From NCBI GenBank assembly GCA_934647145.1, contig CAKUFB010000074.1, forward strand, positions 1-10,264: a stretch of DNA of 10,264 bases. Reading direction: 5' to 3'. The stretch is from an uncultured Clostridia bacterium (lineage in GTDB: Bacteria > Bacillota > Clostridia > Christensenellales > Aristaeellaceae). Positions 6,541 through 10,264 of this stretch are shown here, one piece after another; position 1 is the stretch's first letter; each line of letters opens with the position of its first letter. The position numbers and the translations under genes were made by a program. A model generated the notes under the pieces. That model did no database searches. It saw nothing but the letters and a program-made list of their open reading frames with translations, and was not told the origin of the DNA.

Positions 6541-8121
6541 ATGAAAAAACTGACCTGCCTGCTGCTCATACTTGCGATGGTTTCGTGCCTCGCGCTGGCG
6601 GAGGGCGACGGCCTGACCGCCTACGAGCAGCCCATCACCGTCACCACCGCCCGCACCATGACGGAAACCGCCGTCTTTGACGCGAACGATCCCAGCAAGA
6701 AGAGCTATCAGGAAAACCTGTGGACGGACACGTTCAGGAACGAGCTGAACATCGACCTGAAGTACGACTGGGTCGCCACCGACGGCAGCGCCGACATGAG
6801 CAAGTGGTCGGCCGCGATCGCCACCTCCATGGTTCCGGATTTCGCCCGTGTGGACGGCAGCATCTACAAGCTGCTGCTGGACGCGGATCTGATGGCAGAC
6901 TGCACCGACCTCTACGCGCAGTACGCCACCGAAGAGTACAAGGCGCTGCTGAACGACTCGCTGCTCTCCCAGATGACCTACGGCGGCAGACTGATGGGCC
7001 TGCCCTTCCCCAACAAGGGCTACATGGGCGCGACCATGCTGTTCGTCCGTCAGGACTGGCTGGACAGGCTGGGCCTGAGCTATCCCACCAATTATGAGGA
7101 AATTGTCAGCGTGGCCAAAGCCTTTAAGGAGGCGAAGCTGGGCGGCGAGGGCACGCAGGGCCTGATGTTCAGCTGGAATACCTCGGACGGCAAGCTGGAC
7201 GGCCTCATGAACATGTTCGGCGCCTTCAGGGATTACTGGCTGGAGAAGGACGGCAGGCTCGAGTTCAGCAACGTTCAGCCCGAAATGCGCGACGCGCTGC
7301 TGGAGCTGCAGAAGCTGTACGCGGACGGCCTGATCAATCAGGACTTCGCCGTGACCACCGCCGACCTCTCCAAGGAGTACATCGCGGGCGGTAAGTGCGG
7401 AATCTTCTTCGCGACCTCCTGGAACACCACCACCTCCATCCAGGCGCTGTATGACAACGATCCCGAGGCCAACGTGGTCTCACATGTGATCTTCGGCCGG
7501 GACGGCGGCGACATCCTCTTCCAGACCAACGCGCCGACCGTGGGCAGGGTCTTCGTCAGCGCGAACAGCGAGCACCCCGAGGCGGTCATGAAGATGCTGA
7601 ACCTGTCCTATCAGCTGACCACCGACGAGTATGAGAAGTACGGCGTGGACGCAACCGGCCACATGTGGTTTAAGTACCTGCCCTTCGGCGACATGCCCCG
7701 CAGCGCGCTGACCGACATTCTCAACGCCCATGAAATCGCGGTAGCGTATCAGCAGGGCGTTACCGACGGCAGCGGCTTCAACTGGACCGATCCCACCAAC
7801 AGCGCCCGCTACGAAAAGTATCTTGCGTCGGTTGCGGGCGAAGGCACGACCTGGTATAAGCTGACCTACGGCGTGGACGGCGTCTATAGCAAGCTCTACG
7901 ACGCGTACATGGCCGGCCTGCAGCTGTCCAACGCCTACCTCGGCCTGCCCACCGAGACGCAGGAGCTGATGGGCGACGTCATCAACGACCAGCTCAATTC
8001 CGCGATGATCGACGTCATCATGGGCGCGGACATCTCCGTCTTCGACGCGGCCTGCGAGGCCTGGCTGAGCAACGGCGGCGCCGCCATTCAGGAGGAGGTC
8101 AACGAGGCCAGCGGCCGCTAG
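6541..8121 (+). CDS. Extracellular solute-binding protein of a carbohydrate ABC importer
   Basis: This 526-residue protein is the substrate-capturing part of a type I ABC importer, family 1 binding proteins of the LplA/YtcQ kind, which usually bind oligosaccharides. It opens with a secretion signal: MKK followed by a hydrophobic run (residues 4-20). Two processing sites are possible: Cys16 after MVS, a poor lipobox, or signal peptidase I cleavage after ALA at 18-20. Anchoring to the membrane is expected for a Gram-positive cell but is not certain here. The mature part contains segments typical of the family, such as GRLMGLPF and WLDRLGLSYPTNYEEIVSVAKAF, the latter close to the common 'WLDKLGL..P.T..E' pattern. 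It is followed by two permease genes and divergent from a YesM/YesN pair, the standard arrangement for a sugar-responsive importer. The actual substrate cannot be told; no glycosidase gene lies in the window. Confidence 0.92.
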   Translation: MKKLTCLLLILAMVSCLALAEGDGLTAYEQPITVTTARTMTETAVFDANDPSKKSYQENLWTDTFRNELNIDLKYDWVATDGSADMSKWSAAIATSMVPDFARVDGSIYKLLLDADLMADCTDLYAQYATEEYKALLNDSLLSQMTYGGRLMGLPFPNKGYMGATMLFVRQDWLDRLGLSYPTNYEEIVSVAKAFKEAKLGGEGTQGLMFSWNTSDGKLDGLMNMFGAFRDYWLEKDGRLEFSNVQPEMRDALLELQKLYADGLINQDFAVTTADLSKEYIAGGKCGIFFATSWNTTTSIQALYDNDPEANVVSHVIFGRDGGDILFQTNAPTVGRVFVSANSEHPEAVMKMLNLSYQLTTDEYEKYGVDATGHMWFKYLPFGDMPRSALTDILNAHEIAVAYQQGVTDGSGFNWTDPTNSARYEKYLASVAGEGTTWYKLTYGVDGVYSKLYDAYMAGLQLSNAYLGLPTETQELMGDVINDQLNSAMIDVIMGADISVFDAACEAWLSNGGAAIQEEVNEASGR

Positions 8122-8149
8122 GCCCTCGCCTCCGCGCAAACGCAACGTC

Positions 8150-8181
8150 CTGCCGTGTCGCCGGAAACGGGGGCACGGCAG
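8150..8181 (+). terminator. Intergenic hairpin between binding-protein and permease genes
   Basis: CTGCCGTG (8150-8157) pairs perfectly with CACGGCAG (8174-8181) around a 16-base loop that can partly fold further. It lies in the 104-base gap of the operon, with no T-run after it. Hairpins here commonly protect or partly terminate the upstream message, so that the binding protein is made in excess of the permeases. That role is inferred. Confidence 0.5.
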
Positions 8182-8225
8182 AGCTTTCCACGAGGGACAG
8201 AGCAATCTGTTAGGAGGTCATCCGC

Positions 8226-9155
8226 ATGAATCATCCCGCTTCACGTCCGCTGTCCGCCCGGCTGCGCCGCGCCTTCCTGCGCGATTATCCGCTGCATCTG
8301 ATGATGCTCGCGCCGCTGGCTTTTTTGATCGTCTACAAGTACATCCCCATGTTCGGCGTGCTGATGGCCTTTGAAAAGTACAAGCCCGCCAAGGGCGTGC
8401 TGGGCTCCGAGTGGGTGGGGCTCAGGAATTTCGCGACGCTGTTCCGGATGCCGGGCTTCACGAGCGCCATTCGCAATACGGTTGTGATCGCGGTGGGGAA
8501 GATTGTCCTGAATATCGTCGTGCCGGTCAGCTTTTCCCTGATGCTCAACGAAATGGGCAGCGCCAAGGTGAAGAAAACGCTGCAGACCGTCGTCTATATG
8601 CCGCATTTTATCTCCTGGGTTCTGATGGCCGGCATCATCGTGCGGATCTGCTCCCAGACGGGCCTGCTCAATCAGTTTATGGCGCTGCTCGGCAAGCCCC
8701 CGGTGATTCTGCTGGCCGACAAAAAGGCGTTCCGGCCGCTGCTGCTGATCACGGATATCTGGAAGGAGTTCGGATACGGCACGGTGATCTACCTGGCGGC
8801 CATCGCGGGCGTAAACACCTCGCTGTACGAGGCGGCGCAGGTGGACGGCGCGAATCACTGGCAGGAGGTTTGGCACATCACCATCCCGGGCATCCTGCCG
8901 ACCGTCGTGCTGATGACCGCGCTGGCGCTGGGCCGCGTGCTGGATGCGGGCTTCGAGCAGATTTTCAACCTCTATTCTCCCGTCGTCTACGAGACCGGCG
9001 ACATTATCGACACCTTTGTGTACCGCCTGGCGTTCAACAACGCGCAGTACAGCATGTCCGCGGCCGCCGGGCTGTTCAAGTCCGCGATTTCCTGCGTGCT
9101 GATTGTCACGTCCTATCGCATCGCCTACGTCACGACGGGCTACCGTATCTTCTGA
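8226..9155 (+). CDS. ABC importer permease, LplB-like
   Basis: One of two membrane subunits forming the sugar channel in the cytoplasmic membrane. The 309-residue protein has about six hydrophobic segments (near 23-45, 82-107, 116-142, 175-200, 222-240 and 280-304). It carries the cytoplasmic EAA loop EAAQVDGANHWQEVWHITIP starting at residue 202, where the ATPase docks. The opening segment (HLMMLAPLAFLIVYKYIPMFG) and WVGLRNF are typical of LplB/YtcP-neighbour permeases. The start is fixed by TAGGAGGT at 8211-8218. The stop codon lies just before the GGAGG of the next permease, so the two are co-translated. Confidence 0.94.
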   Translation: MNHPASRPLSARLRRAFLRDYPLHLMMLAPLAFLIVYKYIPMFGVLMAFEKYKPAKGVLGSEWVGLRNFATLFRMPGFTSAIRNTVVIAVGKIVLNIVVPVSFSLMLNEMGSAKVKKTLQTVVYMPHFISWVLMAGIIVRICSQTGLLNQFMALLGKPPVILLADKKAFRPLLLITDIWKEFGYGTVIYLAAIAGVNTSLYEAAQVDGANHWQEVWHITIPGILPTVVLMTALALGRVLDAGFEQIFNLYSPVVYETGDIIDTFVYRLAFNNAQYSMSAAAGLFKSAISCVLIVTSYRIAYVTTGYRIF

Positions 9156-9168
9156 GGAGGTTGAGAGT

Positions 9169-10050
9169 ATGCACATGAAGATATCCGCGCAGAGGAAGGC
9201 CTATGTCGTTTTCAACTACGTATTCTGCATACTGGTGGGTCTGATGTGCCTGCTGCCCGTCTGGCACGTGCTGGCCACCTCGCTGAGCAGCAAGGCGGCG
9301 ATCATGGGCGGCAGGGTCTCACTCTGGCCGGTCGAGTTTACGTTCGACAATTACGAGTACGTCATGAAGGACGCCCAGTTCTTCAGCGCGTTCTGGATTT
9401 CCGTCAAGCGCACGGCGCTGGCGCTGCTCGTGCAGATGCTGATGACCGTGCTGGCGGCCTATCCGCTGTCCATCAGCCGGTACAGGTTCGGCGCGCGCCA
9501 GTTTTACGCCTGGCTGTATCTGTTCACGATGATTTTCGGCGGCGGCATGATTCCCACCTATATCGTGGTTCACGCCACCGGCCTGATCGACAGCATCTGG
9601 GCGCTGATCCTGCCGGGGGCGGTGCCCGTGTTCAACGTCGTGCTGCTGCAGAACTACATGAAGACGCTGCCCGAGGGCCTGAGCGAATCCGCCGCGCTGG
9701 ACGGCGCGAACCACTGGCGCATACTGTTCCAGATCATTCTGCCGCTGTGCGCGCCCTCGCTGGCGACGCTGTGTCTGTTCGTCGCGGTGGGCAACTGGAA
9801 TGCCTGGTTCGACGGCATGCTCTACATCAACAACAACGCGAACTTTCCGCTGCAGACCTACCTGCGAACCCTGATCGTCGAGGTGAACATGGATCAGCTG
9901 TCCGACGCGGAGGATCTGGCGAACCTGGTCGCGACCACGGGCGCGGACACGGCCAAGATCTTCATCGCCATGGTGCCGATACTCTGCGTCTATCCCTTTG
10001 TGCAGAAGTACTTTGTCAAGGGCATCGTGCGCGGCAGCGTGAAGGAATAA
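9169..10050 (+). CDS. ABC importer permease, YtcP-like
   Basis: Second membrane subunit of the importer, 293 residues, of the YtcP/carbohydrate ABC permease type. It begins with a helix (residues about 11-35), then shows GLMCLLPVWHVLATSLSS, a TFDNYEYV segment and the EAA loop ESAALDGANHWRILFQIILP from residue 173. It ends with the family-typical VQKYFVKGIVRGSVKE. The ATG at 9169 is preceded by GAGGAGG ending at 9160, giving eight bases of spacing. Upstream in-frame codons back to 9103 lie inside the previous permease and are not conserved, so I reject that longer start. No ATPase gene follows; this importer class generally shares an MsmX-type ATPase encoded elsewhere. Confidence 0.94.
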   Translation: MHMKISAQRKAYVVFNYVFCILVGLMCLLPVWHVLATSLSSKAAIMGGRVSLWPVEFTFDNYEYVMKDAQFFSAFWISVKRTALALLVQMLMTVLAAYPLSISRYRFGARQFYAWLYLFTMIFGGGMIPTYIVVHATGLIDSIWALILPGAVPVFNVVLLQNYMKTLPEGLSESAALDGANHWRILFQIILPLCAPSLATLCLFVAVGNWNAWFDGMLYINNNANFPLQTYLRTLIVEVNMDQLSDAEDLANLVATTGADTAKIFIAMVPILCVYPFVQKYFVKGIVRGSVKE

Positions 10051-10082
10051 AAAAAGAGCCTTCCGTGCCGTTCACGAAAACG

Positions 10083-10114
10083 CCCGTTCGAGCAGATGGG
10101 GGAGCGCGCCGCCG
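10083..10114 (+). repeat. 32-base exact repeat, copy B (LacI-gene fragment after the importer operon)
   Basis: Identical to 3112-3143 inside the LacI-type gene. It starts 33 bases after the second permease stop. The frame that encodes PFEQMGERAA stays open from the permease stop to a TGA at 10204-10206, but the residues after the repeat (GLIRARQGSPEKAI) do not clearly continue a LacI protein. It could be a gene remnant, a short duplication, or a false join in a metagenome assembly at a shared sequence. Confidence 0.9.
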
Positions 10115-10169
10115 GGCTGATCCGCGCGCGGCAAGGTTCTCCTGAAAAAGCAATCCGGGAACAGTACAA

Positions 10170-10196
10170 CGCCTCCGGGGTTCGTCCTCGGAGGCG
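10170..10196 (+). terminator. Hairpin downstream of the importer operon
   Basis: CGCCTCCG (10170-10177) pairs with CGGAGGCG (10189-10196). Three further pairs close the stem at 11 with a TTCGT loop. It is the same design as the hairpin at 3244-3272: a CCGGGG, five-base loop, CCTCGG core. No T-run follows (CTATGTATG), so it is a weak intrinsic terminator at best. Confidence 0.5.
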
Positions 10197-10204
10197 CTAT
10201 GTAT

Positions 10205-10227
10205 GACGGGCGCGGCTATATCCCGTC
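10205..10227. repeat. Second downstream inverted repeat
   Basis: GACGGG (10205-10210) pairs with CCCGTC (10222-10227) around an 11-base loop, nine bases after the previous hairpin. The sequence TCATTTACAT follows. It may help end transcription or be part of the control region of a gene beyond the window. Confidence 0.35.
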
Positions 10228-10264
10228 TCATTTACATCACAGGCAAGATTCACCTTTGACGTTT

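Noticed and set aside
10051..10206. Pseudogene of a second LacI regulator
   Set aside because: Only the 32-base exact segment is LacI-like; the residues after it do not convincingly continue the family, so I call it a repeat only.
10256..10261. TTGACG at the right edge as a -35 of a downstream promoter
   Set aside because: The window ends three bases later, so no -10 or gene can be seen.

Overview
The window looks like the chromosome of a high-GC member of the Clostridia, probably from the gut or rumen. Four things point there: strong AGGAGG-type ribosome binding sites, sigma-A promoters, a two-component pair of the YesM/YesN type next to a carbohydrate ABC importer of the LplA/LplB/YtcP type, and a glutamine-dependent NAD synthetase of the two-domain clostridial kind. 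This placement is inferred from gene content and style; no rRNA or marker gene is present.

Layout, left to right. Bases 1-360 are non-genic or only doubtfully coding. They hold a small hairpin, two copies of an imperfect ~100-base tandem repeat with a 102-base period, and a good sigma-A promoter. nadE follows (366-2264, +). A LacI-family regulator (2261-3229, +) overlaps the nadE stop codon by four bases. A shared hairpin (3244-3272) separates these from a leftward operon, read from 6267 down to 3281: a YesM-like membrane histidine kinase (TTG start) and a YesN-like response regulator with an AraC-type DNA-binding domain, joined by a 1-base stop/start overlap. A 273-base divergent control region (6268-6540) carries back-to-back promoters and, between them, a (T/C)GAAAA box repeated four times at exactly 21-base intervals. 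Reading right from there are an extracellular solute-binding protein (6541-8121), an intergenic hairpin, and two ABC permeases (8226-9155, 9169-10050). The last ~210 bases hold hairpins and an exact 32-base copy of a piece of the lacI gene.

How the parts probably work together: the kinase senses an extracellular sugar-like ligand, or the loaded binding protein, and phosphorylates the response regulator. The regulator then binds the 21-base-spaced boxes and switches on the importer operon and perhaps its own operon. The importer has no ATPase gene here, so it presumably uses a shared MsmX-type ATPase encoded elsewhere. The LacI regulator may tie the left and centre together. The nadE promoter and the kinase promoter share a 12-base block (one mismatch) containing the LacI-family core AANCGNTT, in the same register over the -35 element.

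I see no phage, transposase, CRISPR, tRNA or rRNA sequence. The most notable features are the phased operator array, the matched nadE/kinase promoters, the 32-base lacI duplication and the codon-period tandem repeat. None of them demonstrates a wholly new system.
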